Positions 11,431 to 22,926 of a DNA stretch of 64,000 nt are shown in pieces. Source of the stretch: Todiramphus chloris collaris (lineage: Eukaryota > Chordata > Aves > Coraciiformes > Alcedinidae). The notes beneath the pieces are model-generated. The model was not told the origin of the DNA, ran no database searches, and saw only the letters and a list, made by a program, of their open reading frames with translations. Location of the stretch: positions 7,475,837 through 7,539,836 of the forward strand of contig JANVCC010000120.1 in NCBI GenBank assembly GCA_025345505.1, read 5' to 3'. Every line of letters begins with the position of its first letter. Position 1 is the stretch's first letter. The translations under genes were made by a program, and so were the position numbers.

Positions 11431-14200
11431 TCGAGTTCCTGACACAGGCTGCACAAGGCGCGCTGGGGGGTCAGGCACGGGGGCACGGGGGACCCTGCCT
11501 TCCATGGGGAGACGCGGCAGGGGAGCTGGCTTCCTGATAGGATCGCCCGGGTGCACCTCTGCTCCCAAGCAGAGCAAGCAAGCCTGGGCTTTCAGCTGGG
11601 CAGGCTGCTCACTGCCCTTTCTTGGCGAGGACAGTGCTGGCAGCCGGGCAGTGTCCGTGCTGGGAAGAGCATCTTCATCCCGGCGTGTCCCCAGAGCGGT
11701 CATCCCTTGGTGCTGAGCAGCTGACAGCGGCAAAGCCATGGAAACGTCTCCTGCGTAAAACTCTTTGTGGGTGAAGGAAGAGGAAGCTCTGCGTGCCCTG
11801 TCCCACCCCAGACACGGTGCCTGCCTGCACCCCCCGCACCCCCGTGGGCAGGTCAAGAGGGGCCTGGCAGGGCCAACGGGCTTTGTGCCGGGCACGGGGC
11901 AGGGAGGCAGAGCTGATGTCTGCGCCCTGGGGAGTCACCCTGCTTTTCAGGATCTCCCTTCCAGGCCTGCCAGGTTTTCTGACACAGTGCCGCGTGCGGG
12001 CTGGACATTTCTCCTCTTTCCAAGGAGTGGCATTATGCGCATGTTGGGAAACGCTCCTTTCTCATTTGCTTCGAAGGCCCTTTTCCCCTGTTGTTTGAGG
12101 AATGCTGTTTGAATTAGCTCCACGGATTGCAAACAGACCCCGTTGTTTTCCTTTCCCAATGCAGGGAGACTTCTGTTCTCTTTGGCCTGTTGGATTAACC
12201 GAGGGGCCTCACACACTGACCCCTCTGCAGCTCAGGGAAGCTAATTTAATCCCAATATTGTTACAGATCACAGCAGGACAGATCTCACAGATTCCTTGAG
12301 GCAAACCAGCGCTGAGCTCTGTCCGGGACAGCAGCACTGAGTTTGTAGAGGCAGGAGCTGCTACAATTTTTTCTTCTATAAAATTTCCTTTGCACACCTT
12401 CTGAGGCTGGAGAGGAGGGCAGTGCTGGTGGGAGCAACCTGGGCACTGGGGTCCCACTCAGGAGCCGCCCTACCTTCATCCCCCAGCGCCCTCTGGCACA
12501 CAGGAGAGTGGAGGGCCACCCTGGATCCTGGCAGAAGGGGAGGACATGCAGACTGGCATCTCCTCACCATTTCTTTCTCCTCGTCATTTTTCCCTCGGGA
12601 CCTGCTCACTCGTGCCAGGTGAAGCCTCCACCCTCTGCTGCATGCAGCACCAGTGCCTTGCTGCTCCTCACCAGCACCGCTGTCACCACGGGGGGAGGCA
12701 GGGGACCCCAGCTCCATCCCCAACCCCAGCCTGGCAGCTCCTCACGCCGAGCCCTGGGCAGGCTGGGGGTCCCTCTGCACAGCCCGCACGGACCTGGGCA
12801 CTGCCCCAGGCGCAGCCCCACGCAGGCACTGCCCGCTGCTGGCCCTCTCCGAATTTACCAGTTCCCCACCAGGTTAAAGCCCGAGGGGCAGAGGGGTTTG
12901 CGGGCACCTTTCTCAGACCGCTCAGCCTCCCAGCAGCTGAGCTCCTCCCTGCCTACATGAGCATCCCTCCTACACATGAGCCATAGCCTTCTGACGCTGG
13001 CCACAGCAAAACCATCAGCGGATGTGGACACTTCTGCCTGCAGCCTTTTCTGTCCCATAATAAGTCCTGTCGAAGCGTTTTGCGACCTGCTGCCGAGAAA
13101 AAGACATCCAGCAACTTCCCCGTGGGACAATCAATATAAACCTCACCTGTATTTTGCTGGAGAAGATCTGCCACCTCATCCTGCCTGCAGTGCCTCAGCT
13201 CTTCCCCCCTTTGCCCCCAGGACCCCACCTGAGATGCATCGGGCTGCAGTCAGCGGCTCCACAGCCACAGCTGAAGCCGAGAGCCATCACACAGAGCTAA
13301 TCCATTGCCAAAGCAGAGCACACTGCTTTCTCGAGCTGAAGCAGGGTCTGCTCTGGGGGCCAGCATGTGAGGGGACAGCCAGAGCAGAGGGGGCCAGCCC
13401 CTGCGGGCAGGGCGGGTGTAGAAGCCCCGGGACTGGTGGGGGAAGCCCTGCCTCCCCCAGCATCGCTCGGGGGGCTTTGATGTTTGGGAAAAGTAAATTG
13501 CTTTGAGACGTTATTAAAGACAAGTTTAAATGATGACACACCACAGGGCTGGGACTTCCAGCATTTCTTGTAAGTCCGTCCAGAGCTGGAAGTGGAAGAG
13601 GACACTGGCACAGCCAAGAGGACACGAAGCTGCAAGCCTCTGCAGCAGGAGTGGCTCCATGAACAGTTTGTCCCTCTCCAGGCTTCTGTCCCCTCCCTTC
13701 TGACTCTGCTGCTGTTGTGCCCGGCAGCAGTGGGGCTGGAGCTGGTGCTGCCGTGGGGCTGGGCTGGCCCCGCTTCCCGGGGAGGACCAGGCAGGGTCTG
13801 GGGAGCGAGGACGGGGCACCCGAGGGAGTCACAGCCCAAAGAGCCTGTCCCGGGAGGCTGGCCATGGGGACAGGAGCTGGGCATGCAGGCCCCTGCTCGA
13901 GCCCATCCTCCTCTCGGCCATGAGCAACTCTTGAGAACATTCCTGCTGGATGACATTTCCCAAGGCATTGAGAAAAGAAAAAAAAACCGGCACTTTTTTC
14001 CCAATATAAATTCTTGCAACATTAAAAAAACCACACAATAGCTGTAAGCCCTGGAACGGCTGGGGGTAAAAAAGCTACAGCTTGACATGGAAATAGCACT
14101 ACCATCCCCACCAACTGGTCAAATCCCAGATGTGAAGCATCATGTGTGACAAAACCCCAGAGAAAGGACACTCAGGAAGCTTGTAATTGTTGTGGACTCT
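11430..14200. other. Non-coding, mainly GC-rich stretch
   Basis: GC-rich at 11.43-12.0 and 12.4-13.48 kb, less so at 12.0-12.4 and 13.48-14.1 kb. Frames of up to 263 codons (13297-14088, minus) overlap others on both strands with no known domain. Confidence 0.5.
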
Positions 14201-14810
14201 CCTCCGTGCATGGGGGCGCAGGCTGGTGACCCTGGGAGTCCTGAGCCCCCTGCCCGTGACCTGCAGCACTGAGAGCAGGGAACCACGGCTGGGCTGACGC
14301 CGGGACCCGCGTGGGGCCCCGGGGGGGCTGGGGCCAGGGTGGCACCCTGGCTCATCTCCTTCACGCTCCAGCTTCAGCCTTGCAAAGAGCGGGTTGTCAG
14401 CAGGCGGCACCTCGGAGCGGTTCTGGGACCCTTGGGTGGTTTTGGGACGCTGGGGCGGTCTGGGAACATGGTAGGCATGAGACGGAGGTTGCCACAGGCC
14501 TGCGAAGGGCCACGAGCTCTGCTGCGGGTGCTCCGGGCTGTGACTGCAGCGGCGTGCGAGCGTGCGCGGTGCCCGTCCCCGTGTCCCCGCTAACGGTGGG
14601 CACACGTGCACCGGGGAGGGCCAGTCCGGGCACGGGAGGTGGCGTCACTGCACCCAAACCAGCCTGAAGAAACCAGCTGAAAAGCTGTGCTGCGGGGATC
14701 CTTGTGCCGCAAGCGCAGCAGAAACGTGCCCGCTCTGCTACGGCCCCTGAGGTGTTGGCAGCGCACCCACGATGATCTGAGCGGCGGTTGAGGCCTGTCC
14801 CCTGTGCCCG

Positions 14811-14837
14811 AGCTGCGGGAGCTGCGGGAGCTGCGGG
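14811..14837. repeat. 9-bp tandem repeat, 3 copies
   Basis: Three perfect head-to-tail copies of AGCTGCGGG lie immediately before the 11-bp array starting at 14838. Both units share AGC...GGG, so the arrays probably arose from the same slippage-prone seed. Confidence 0.95.
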
Positions 14838-14969
14838 AGCATGGTGGGAGCATGGCGGGAGCATGGCGGGAACATGGCAGGAGCATGGCAGGAGCATGGC
14901 GGGAGCATGGTGGGAGCGTGGTGGGAGCATGGCGGGAGCATGGCGGGAGCGTGGCGGGAGCGTGGCGGG
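14838..14969. repeat. 11-bp minisatellite, 12 copies
   Basis: Twelve uninterrupted 11-bp units of the form AGCATGGCGGG, with A/G and C/T/A variants (AGCGTGGCGGG, AGCATGGTGGG, AACATGGCAGG), fill exactly 132 bp. The unit contains ATG and no stop in any + frame, so it generates overlapping open frames with Gly/Ala/Met/Trp/Glu/His-rich repeat peptides, one of 231 codons. It lies in a CpG-dense block downstream of two G-quadruplex motifs. G-richness is on the + strand. Confidence 0.97.
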
Positions 14970-15329
14970 GCCGGTGCGGCCGCCTCTGCTCTTCCGCGGC
15001 ATCTCCAGCCGAGCCAGGAGCTCTGCCGCTGCAGAGGGACGTGTCCACGTGCTGCGTTTTAAACGATATAATTAATTGGATGCCGAGGGACTGTGGCAAC
15101 TGCACAGGCAGGCAGAGGAGCAAGGCCCAGCCCCGGCTCTGCGGGGCTGCCCGAGGAGGCCGGGGATGGCGGAGGGAGGGCAGAGCTGGAGTCCGGCTCT
15201 GGGGCAAGGGGCAGGGGGAGGCTGAGAAGGGAGGCCGAGGGGAAGATGAGGGAGTGAAAGGCAGAGCGGCTGCCATTTGGGGCCAAGCCCAGGCTCAGTC
15301 ACTGGGCCTGCAGCTCAGCAGGAGGAGGA

Positions 15330-16450
15330 GGGAGCAGGAGAGCTGTGGCTGCTTTTCCCTCTCTCTTTCTGCCTTGTATTTTGCCTTTCTTTCAGTTTTT
15401 GAAGTGTTCAGCACTCAGGCCCTCGGGGTGAGGCAGGCCCAGCCAGCACCTGGCATCAGCCCGTCCCGCGGCAAGTACCGCACACACCGTCCCCTCTAAA
15501 CATCAGTGTCCGCACGGGAAGCGTTTGTGCTTATTCTAAATATCTTCAAGATGACAGCACGAAGAGAATGGATCAAGCCTGGCTTTGGAAGATGGCAGAG
15601 TAGCAAACAATGATCTTGGGAGAAGGCAAGGACACCTCAGCCAGGCCTTTGCCGTGTGCCCGGCTGGGCAGCAGAGCCAGTGCTGCCGCGTCCCGGCGTG
15701 GGGCTCTGAAGTGCACGGCTCGTGTGTGGGAAGCACACGGCTGCTCCTTGCTTTGCATCTCTGGTCCCTCGGGAGGAGCTTAGGTTATACTGGACAAAAC
15801 TGCCTGTGGACAGATGGTTCCAGATGCAGCTCCAGAAAATGTGTATTAGATGCTGTTTCTTGGGGATGCCTTTTCACTTACAGGATGGAAGGATAATAAT
15901 GCTCCAGTGACTGCAATGTCGGCAAGAGAGCTACCACAGCCGTGACAGCCTTTCGTAGTGCCCCTGCCCTGGGAGCTTTGGGGTTTCATTTTCAATTAAA
16001 TTTTTCATATGGTAACATTCAGAATTTTGATGGGAGATGAGGCTACTTTTGTCTAAGAGAGAACATACTTTCACTGTTGCGCCTGGCCTGGGAATGAGTT
16101 CTCCACTATTAAAATATAATTTAATTTATCTCCATGGATTTTGTGATGACTAGGATTTGTTTTAAGGAGACCTTTAAAGGAGAACTTTTGCATTATTAAA
16201 TGTATGTGCTAGGAAGTTGAGTTCTGGCATCCTCTGATAACCAAATTTCTTTTCTATCCTCCACTATATCCATCACGATAAAAGCCCCTGCCAAAGCCCT
16301 AACTCAAGCCATGCTTCTGGCATATGGTGAAACGAATCAGGAAAAAAAAAAAACCCTCAAGATGCTATAGTCCAGTATTTTTTTTAATCAAAGTTTCAAG
16401 GATATTGATGGTTTACCTCATAAGGTAAACATTTGTAGCCGTTACTTTCC
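15330..16450. other. AT-rich island
   Basis: Low-GC from about 15.5 kb, lowest at 15.98-16.42 kb, with TTAATTTA runs and a poly-A tract. Very few open frames. Candidate regulatory or late-replicating sequence; nothing specific recognised. Confidence 0.35.
16342..16353. repeat. Poly-A run of 12
   Basis: Simple A tract in an AT-rich island. Nothing upstream resembles a processed transcript. Confidence 0.95.
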
Positions 16451-18890
16451 CAGGGTTAAACCAGAAACAAGTGGCCAGCTGAAACTGCAACTGACTGGCT
16501 CTGGCAGACTCCAGTCAGCTTCAGAATGAATTATCTTGAAAACCACAGGGCCTTTACGTGTGGACCAGTGGCCCTGGTACCCTTCCGTGGAGAGCTGCAG
16601 GATGATCCCGTGTTCTGGGGACAAGCCCGATGGATGCCCAGCTCCTGCAGTTCCCTGTATTTCCCACCCTGATGTGTGGCTGTGCCCCCACAGAGCAGAG
16701 GGACAACTGGGTCCCAGATACAGCCCAAAAGGTGATGGAGGGGGCAGTTCTTGTGCCAGTCGCACCCTGGGGTCATGAGCATGGCCCCAGAACCTCAATT
16801 CCAAACCTGAGATGGCTGCACTGCAGCGACGGGCACAGCACACGGGGCTTTGCCAGCAGGTTTCTCCTGCCAGGTTGCACACGGAGGGACAGCCCCGGAG
16901 AGGCAGCGCAGCCCAGGCTGTTCTGTCAGAGCAGGACTTCAGTAAAGGGGTGCAGAATGATTCGAGGTGTCCTGCATACTCTCCAGTGGCACCGCTTGTG
17001 CTGTCCTCCCAGGGCATCAGTCACGGCTGACCCCAAACCAAGCCACAGCAGCACTGGCTGGGACCAGGAGCAAGTGGGTGCAGGGCAGCAAGGGTCAGAC
17101 TGGAGCAAGCCAGCCAGTTCGTGGGGACATTGGTTCCATTTGGGCAGCCAGTGGTTAAGAGCAGCATCCTTCTGTTCTGTCTCCTCCAAGCTACATGCAG
17201 CAGCCTAGGGAACCACAGCATTCGGGGCTGTGTTTATTCTCCACTGTCTGCTGGGGGGATGAGGATGTCCCTGTGCATCCTTCCTCCTTGGCTGTTGCAG
17301 GATTAGTGCACACCAATTCCAGCCCGTGTTCACTGCCTGCTAACCCATGGGAAAGATCCGGGGTTCAGCGCCAGTCAGCACCTAAAAACACACCGACTGC
17401 TGGCCCCAGTGAGATCTCAGCACCTCAGATATCCCAGTCCTCCCCACTCTCCCAGACCCTCCTCATGCGAGGCAGCCAGCACAAGTCTCCCTGTTCCTGG
17501 TGCTCTACCCAGTGCTTGTCCTGGCAGGGCCGTGGAGCCAGCTGCTCACCGTGCTGGCACGCTGGGGCTCAGAAGAGCCAGCACAAAGTGATCTTTAACT
17601 TGGTTCAAGGCTTACAGTGCTACTGTGCTCGCTGTTAATGGTATGTGCAGTGTTTGAGGTTTCCTGTATTCAAAGAGGAAGGTACCTTTTTTTAGAGCCT
17701 AATTTTATTGCTTCCCTGATGCATTAGCTCGTGGATGGGAGCCACAGCAAACTGCGCCATGGAGAGAGCTCCCTTCCCTAAGAGCATCTCCAGGGCATAA
17801 CAACAGCACTGAAGCCAGGACAGAGACAAGATGATTTCACCACCAAGGCTGGCATCACCCCCAGGACTCGGCGCGGTGCACGACACCTTGTTGGCACTGC
17901 CAGCGTGCCCGCCCGGCGGGTCGCTGTGCTGGCGCAGAGGGACGACGTGCCTGTGCAGTCCTGGCTGCCGACTGCCAAAAGCTGCTGCTCTGCTTTGCAT
18001 ATAAGTCAAACCCTGGAAGCTACTGGTTACAGAGCCACTCGCTGTTTTAGCAGACTGAAGTGGGAGAAGGGAGAGAGCTGCCAGATCCCAGCTGGTCTCT
18101 GCTCCAGGAGCTGATGGAGGATTAGCCCAGCAGCATGTCTTTACAAATTGTCTGTTCCCAGAGTACACAAAACAAAGCTCTGAGGACTGAGTGTCTCAGC
18201 ACAGAGGCAAAGGCAAATGCTCTGAGAACCTGACAGCACCTTCCACCCAGAAACACAGATATGGGCACCCCGGATTCCTGTGGTCCTGCCTGTCCCACAG
18301 CAGCAGCAGCACTGGGGCTGGTGGCTCGCAGCAGATCCCTCCTGCCTGCAGACCCACGGCTGCCCGCTGAGCCCCTCCCTCCATGGGCTGGTGCCCCACG
18401 AACCAGAGGGGTTTGCAAAGCAACCACAGGTCCCTCCTGGCACGTCCTGGCACGAGGAAGCCACCTGCCCCGGAGCATGGGGAGGATGATGGAGTTGCAT
18501 CTCTGCCCCACACAGGCTCAGCCTTCTCTTCAAGCCATCAACCCCAAGGGTTTGGGGTGGGCTGACACCCCTGCAGAGAGCCTGCAGACAGGCCCAGAAC
18601 TGCACCGACCAGGAACAGTGCCTGCCTGTCCCCATTGCCCTCAGCTGACACCATGGCACGTCCTGCTCCCTGACCCAGCTCTTGCCTGGACAATGCTGGG
18701 AGGCTGTGCCATGTGCCAGGTCCATCCCGCTCCTGTCCCTGTGTTTGCTGCTGCCCATGGGCATAGCGATGTGCCAGGAACTCTCCCTGTTCAGCCATCC
18801 CTCCTGTTAAACATCATCCCAAATGCAGGACTGCAGTCGTGCTGCTGGAAAGCAAAGGTGTGCCAGGCTGCGGCAGGGCATGGGGAGAGA
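16450..18890. other. Non-coding GC-rich stretch
   Basis: Only chance-like frames (the longest run into the heptamer array). A small AT patch lies at 17.64-17.71 kb. No RNA gene recognised. Confidence 0.5.
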
Positions 18891-18894
18891 CACG

Positions 18895-19048
18895 CTGCCC
18901 ACTGTCTGCTGCCTGCTGCCCGCTGCCCACTATCTGCTGTACACTGCCCACTGCCTACTGTCTGCTATCTGCTGCCCACTATCTGCTGCCCACTGCCCAC
19001 TATCTGCTGCTCACTGCCCGCTGCCCGCTATCTGCTGCCCGCTGCCAC
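18895..19048. repeat. 7-bp tandem repeat, 22 copies
   Basis: The segment divides exactly into 22 heptamers of the form CTGCCCA, CTATCTG, CTGCCCG and close variants, all beginning CT. CTATCTG alternates irregularly with CTGCCCA/G, hinting at a higher-order 14-21 bp unit. All + frames are stop-free and read as a Leu/Ala/Cys/Pro/His/Tyr repeat, inflating two predicted frames (18261-19124 and 18839-19213). Confidence 0.95.
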
Positions 19049-19099
19049 CCTCCTGCGCGGGGCCAGGGCCTCCCCACTGGCCTCCCTGTCGCACATGAC

Positions 19100-19440
19100 G
19101 GCGGAGCTGGAAACTTGCTACTAGTTTCACGGGAACTTCCGACATTTCAAAAATTGTTTTCATTCTGGCTTGGAATGAAGACAAATATTTCAGAAATTTC
19201 CTGGATAACATAAAGTTTAAAATATCGTCCAAACTAAAATAGAAGGAACAGGCTATCTCAGCTCTTGCATTATGTCATATCATGCCAGCTCATGGTACAC
19301 TGTGCGGAATTATAGACGACTTGTCACGAGGAGATGCAAACAAAAATACAAATAATGTCAACAAGGGAGGAGAAATGAAATGCTGAAATGAGAAATTCTC
19401 TAAAACGATTTTTTTTCCCCTTTGCGCAAATTAATTCTCC
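19100..19440. other. AT-rich island
   Basis: About 340 bp between the heptamer array and the CpG island, with retained CpGs in GACGACTTGTCACGAGG (about 19315-19331). Its position next to a CpG island makes it a candidate promoter-proximal element. Confidence 0.33.
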
Positions 19441-19629
19441 ATGGGAAATTGCTTGGATTTTATAACAGAGCATGGTCTGGCCAAAGCAGCTCTTCTATTG
19501 TCCGGAGAAGGAGGAACACCCTGCCAGCACTCCCCACCAGCCCCGGCCCGCCACGCAGCCCAGCCATGGGTCCAGGGTGCCCCCTGCCCCCCACCCCCTG
19601 CCCATGCTCAACCCCTTATCTCATTCCTC

Positions 19630-19990
19630 TCAAGCCAAGGGCAGCGCGCTCCGGGGTCAGCCCAGAGCACCCCGGGCCCCGGCTGTCTGCCGGCGGAGAT
19701 AACGCCAAGATGGATAAAGCCGGGCGCTGGGGTTAACGGCGCGAAGCGGCGTCTCCGTTGGGAGCGGAGGTCTCCGCTCTGCCCGGTGCCGAGGGGCCAT
19801 GGCGGGGGACGGCGCTTACCTTGGCTCAGCTCTGCCCGGCCGGGGCTGGCTCCTGGCCTCCCTGCACCCGCTGCATCGCCCTCCCGGGCAGCCGCTCAGC
19901 GCCGCAGCCGCTGCCCCACGCCAGGGCACTGCGGCGGGTGGACCTCCGGGTGCCGGCTGGCACCCATCCCCCTGTCTGCCCCGTGCCTCT
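19630..19990. promoter_or_regulatory. Internal CpG island
   Basis: GC-rich block with CpG density near expectation: about 25 CpGs counted in 19641-19830, against mostly CpG-depleted flanks. That is the mark of a region unmethylated in the germline, usually a promoter. Two gene-like signs lie in it. On +, GCCATGGCG, a good Kozak context at 19799, opens a 152-codon frame ending at 20257, with an AATAAA at about 20240. On minus, CCAAG|GTAAGC (plus 19824-19814) is a strong splice-donor match that would end an exon at 19820. The two point to opposite strands and neither encoded peptide is recognised. No TATA box seen. Could be a promoter of an unannotated or non-coding transcript, or an orphan island. 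Confidence 0.5.
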
Positions 19991-20099
19991 CCAGAAAGGC
20001 ACTGCTGGGAAGGAGCGCCGAAGCTCATGTCTCCGGCACTGTATCCACCCCTTCCCACCCTCTTGGGGTTCGGTCCTGCCAGTTCCACTTGTGGGCTGT

Positions 20100-20690
20100 C
20101 CTCACCACTTTGGGCCTTTCTACTGCTCCCCTTCTTGTGGCTCTGGATGTCACCACAGACACGCTTTTATGAGAGTGGGCTTGTGCAAGGCTTGTATAAA
20201 GTGTTCTCAGAAATACGAGGTCTTGTCATTTGTAAAACTAATAAAAATGTCCAATAATTTTTACAAGGGAAAAATGAGTCATTGGATGGCACATTTCTCA
20301 TTACTGGCATTTTACAATTAAAACGAGCATCTATTGAATCAATCCAAAGCTCTTATTGTTAGCAGACACTAATAACTTCCTGAGCTATTGAAGATACTTT
20401 TTTTTCTGAAGAAACATGACCCCTGACCACGACATTTCTCGTCGAGAGCGGTATCCAGCTGAGACCAGCTCTGCTCAGCTCCTGCTGGAGTGGTTTCAAA
20501 CACATCCGGATGAGACTGGTGGCTATAACTGGGTGGGAAATTGTTTTTAAGCCCTCAAAAATGTTCAAGATTTCAAAATTTTTCCCGCTCCACATGGGGA
20601 TGAATCCAGAATTGTTCAACATTTTTACTAAAAAAAAAAAAGGAAAAAGTCTTCATGGAAACCATCTCCGGAATAGCCAATAGCCATTGG
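20100..20690. other. AT-rich island
   Basis: Contains TTGTAAAA (20230-20237) mirrored by TTTTACAA (20259-20266), AATCAATCC (PBX/HOX-like) at about 20.34 kb and a poly-A run. AATAAA at about 20240 could serve as a polyadenylation signal for a + transcript from the CpG island. Confidence 0.33.
20630..20641. repeat. Poly-A run of 12
   Basis: Simple A tract at the right edge of the AT-rich island 20.1-20.7 kb. No retrocopy recognised. Confidence 0.95.
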
Positions 20691-22701
20691 TCACGCTGAG
20701 CTGGGCAGAGCAGGCACTCCCGCCCGCCCTGGCCTGCCGGCAGCTTGGCCTGCCACTCCGGTGGCCAATTCTCCTCCCAGGGTGGAACACCCATCCTGGA
20801 CCTCACGACCTTCTCTGGTGGAAAACGAATCCAGTGAAACTTTCCCGGTTTCACTGTGGCAGTTGTGCTGGCTTGGCCAGCGCTGGGCTGTGCTGGGCTG
20901 CGCTCTGCCCCACGCAGGAGCCAGACCAGCAAAGCAAGGTCATCACCACCTCCTGTCTTTAGGAGACAGAGATTTTTGCAGTTGTTTGTCTTTTCAAAAC
21001 CCACTTAGAAACTTCAGGACAACGTAGGAAGGGCCCAAGTTTTGACAGGCACTGAACCCATCTACTGCTGTCTTTTAAAAAATCAGCCTCCTTCCAGATG
21101 TCTCAGGATGGACCCTGGTAACCAGAGTCCCCACCTGCTTTTGAAGATGGGCACCCTGGCAGAAAATGAGGGATGGTCTGAGAAAGGTTCAGTGGGAAGA
21201 TGTCCAGCAGCGGCCTCAGGGTGCATCCAGTGCTCAGAGGCTCTGAGTGCCCTCAGCCAGTCCTTCTCTGCCCACGAGGGCTCATTTCCGCCTCATGAGA
21301 TGAGTCTGAGAAGAGCCAGCTTGACTGCAGGACTCATTTCTCACAGCTTCTCCACATGAAGCGCAATGGATTAAAATGCAAAGCCCACTTATCACCTCTG
21401 GCAGAGGTGTCCAGGGCCCCCTGCACGCCCCCAAGACAGAGGGAGAAGCCAATGACACAGAAAAGAGAAGCCCAATTCTGCACAGGGAATAGAGTGAGTT
21501 TCTGGAAGAGAAAGGACATCTCTCCTCCAAAACCCCAACAGACCCTGGGCAGCCAGGCTGCTGTCACTTGTGCGGAGGCTCAGTCCGCATTTGTGTGATC
21601 TAACACGTGCAAAGCTGATGAAAAACTGCCATGAAATCCCACTGCACAGCAGTAACAATGAGCAAGTGCTGGCTTCCACATGCCGAGTGCCCTGCCAAAG
21701 AGCTGGCGAGTATGGATCCTGCTGGGCTGCGGGGTCCAGATGCTGCTTTTGCTGTTGCAGATCCTCTTCATGCAGGTCTGCAAGAGAGGAGCTCCAACGC
21801 AGCTGCCTCTCCAAGAGCCTGCTCAAGCCCTTTGACAGAAATTAACACCCAAAAAACTAACGCCCATCCACTTCATCAGTCCTTGATGGAAGAGTCTTTA
21901 TCTGTGCTGAGCAGAGGACTGGAGCAGGCGCTTGGTGTTTGCTTGTTGAGCAGACAAAACTGGGTGCATCAGAAGGATGCTGAGCTCCATTCCCTGTGCT
22001 TCGCACTCTGGATTTTCTCTCCATCGTCCCCATTACTTTCTGGAGGGGATGGTTCTTTCTCTTGGGAAGGTGCCACAGGACTGGGGATGCTGATGCAGGA
22101 CCCAGATGCTGGGGACACGAAGACGAGGTTGTTTTCCATTCTCTGTTGCTGTGAAAAGGGTCCAGAGCTGGAGACACTTCCCACTTCTTTTCCTTTGCTA
22201 CTGAACACAGGGGTTGGGATGACAATATGTATTGTCATTTATAAGCACTGTAAGACCCTCCTGGGACCTATGTGCATAAATCTTGTGTTTGCTTCAGCAT
22301 TCCTTTTCGCTCTTGCATCCTTGCAGCGCGGCTTCTGCCTGTGCTGTATGTCCATGAGGCTGAGCACTGCAGACACTGGAGTTGTGCTCCCAAGAGCACC
22401 AGTCTGTGTTGCTGCCATCTCCTCTCCTGCTCCAAAGGGAGGGCCGTGGGAACCAGCTGCTAATCCAGGCTGTCCCAGCCAAGGTCCTGCTGTGGCTGCC
22501 AGGTGCCTGAGCGCAGTGCACGCAGCGGGCACGGCCAACAGTCTGCAAGAAATGCCAAGAGCTTCCCTTTATGACTCTGTACTTCCTGTTAAATTTTTAT
22601 GGGATTTCCTCAGCATTCAGATTTATGAACATGCTTGCCTGGCTTCCCAGGCCCAGGACCCCAGCGCAGGCAGCGGCCAGTTGCTGGCAGAGCCATGTGG
22701 G
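20690..22701. other. Non-coding stretch with a long chance-like frame
   Basis: A + frame of 391 codons (21631-22806) crosses this stretch and ends inside the antisense CR1. Composition is ordinary, one hydrophobic stretch is present, and no domain is recognised. Competing frames overlap it on minus. Confidence 0.45.
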
Positions 22702-22926
22702 GAATCAGAATCATTATGGTTGGAAAAGACCTCCAGGGTCATCAAGTCCAACCTTTGTCCTAGCATTTCTCTACCCACTACACCATATCCTCATCTCCAC
22801 ATCTAATCGTTCTTTAAACACCTCCAGGGATGGTGACTCCACCACCTCCCTGGGCAGCCTGTTCCAGAGCCTGACCACCCTCTCAGTGAAGAATTTCCTC
22901 CTAATATCTAATCTAAACCTCCCCAG
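22702..22926 (-). mobile_element. CR1 LINE 3' fragment, antisense
   Basis: Read on the minus strand, this is the last part of CR1 ORF2 followed by the 3' UTR. The minus-strand translation contains [18 protein letters not shown], typical of the extreme C-terminus of CR1 pol. It is followed by the family's GGTTGGACTTGATGACC 3' UTR signal and the CCAACCATAATGATTCTGA end. Only about 225 bp survive. The terminal octamer array is reduced to one degenerate unit, suggesting an older insertion than the one near 61-62.5 kb. The ORF2-side boundary near 22926 is approximate. On the + strand this fragment supplies the last 30-odd codons of a long chance reading frame (21631-22806). Confidence 0.93.

Larger units (their letters stand above)
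14200..15330. other. CpG-dense GC-rich block with G-quadruplex motifs and minisatellite
   Basis: Contains two G-tract clusters on +: 14313-14339 (four tracts of 3-7 G with 2-4 base loops) and 14425-14464 (five tracts separated by 5-7 bases). A CpG-rich core follows at about 14535-14620, then the 9- and 11-bp arrays (14811-14969) and purine-rich GGAGG sequence to 15330. Open frames on both strands come from the repeat and GC content. Could be a CpG-island promoter or simply a recombination-driven GC-rich patch; no TATA, Inr or convincing exon seen. Confidence 0.5.

Noticed and set aside
16342-16353. Poly-A tracts (also 20630, 53247) as tails of processed pseudogenes
   Set aside because: No upstream coding-like sequence or flanking duplications; birds have few processed pseudogenes.
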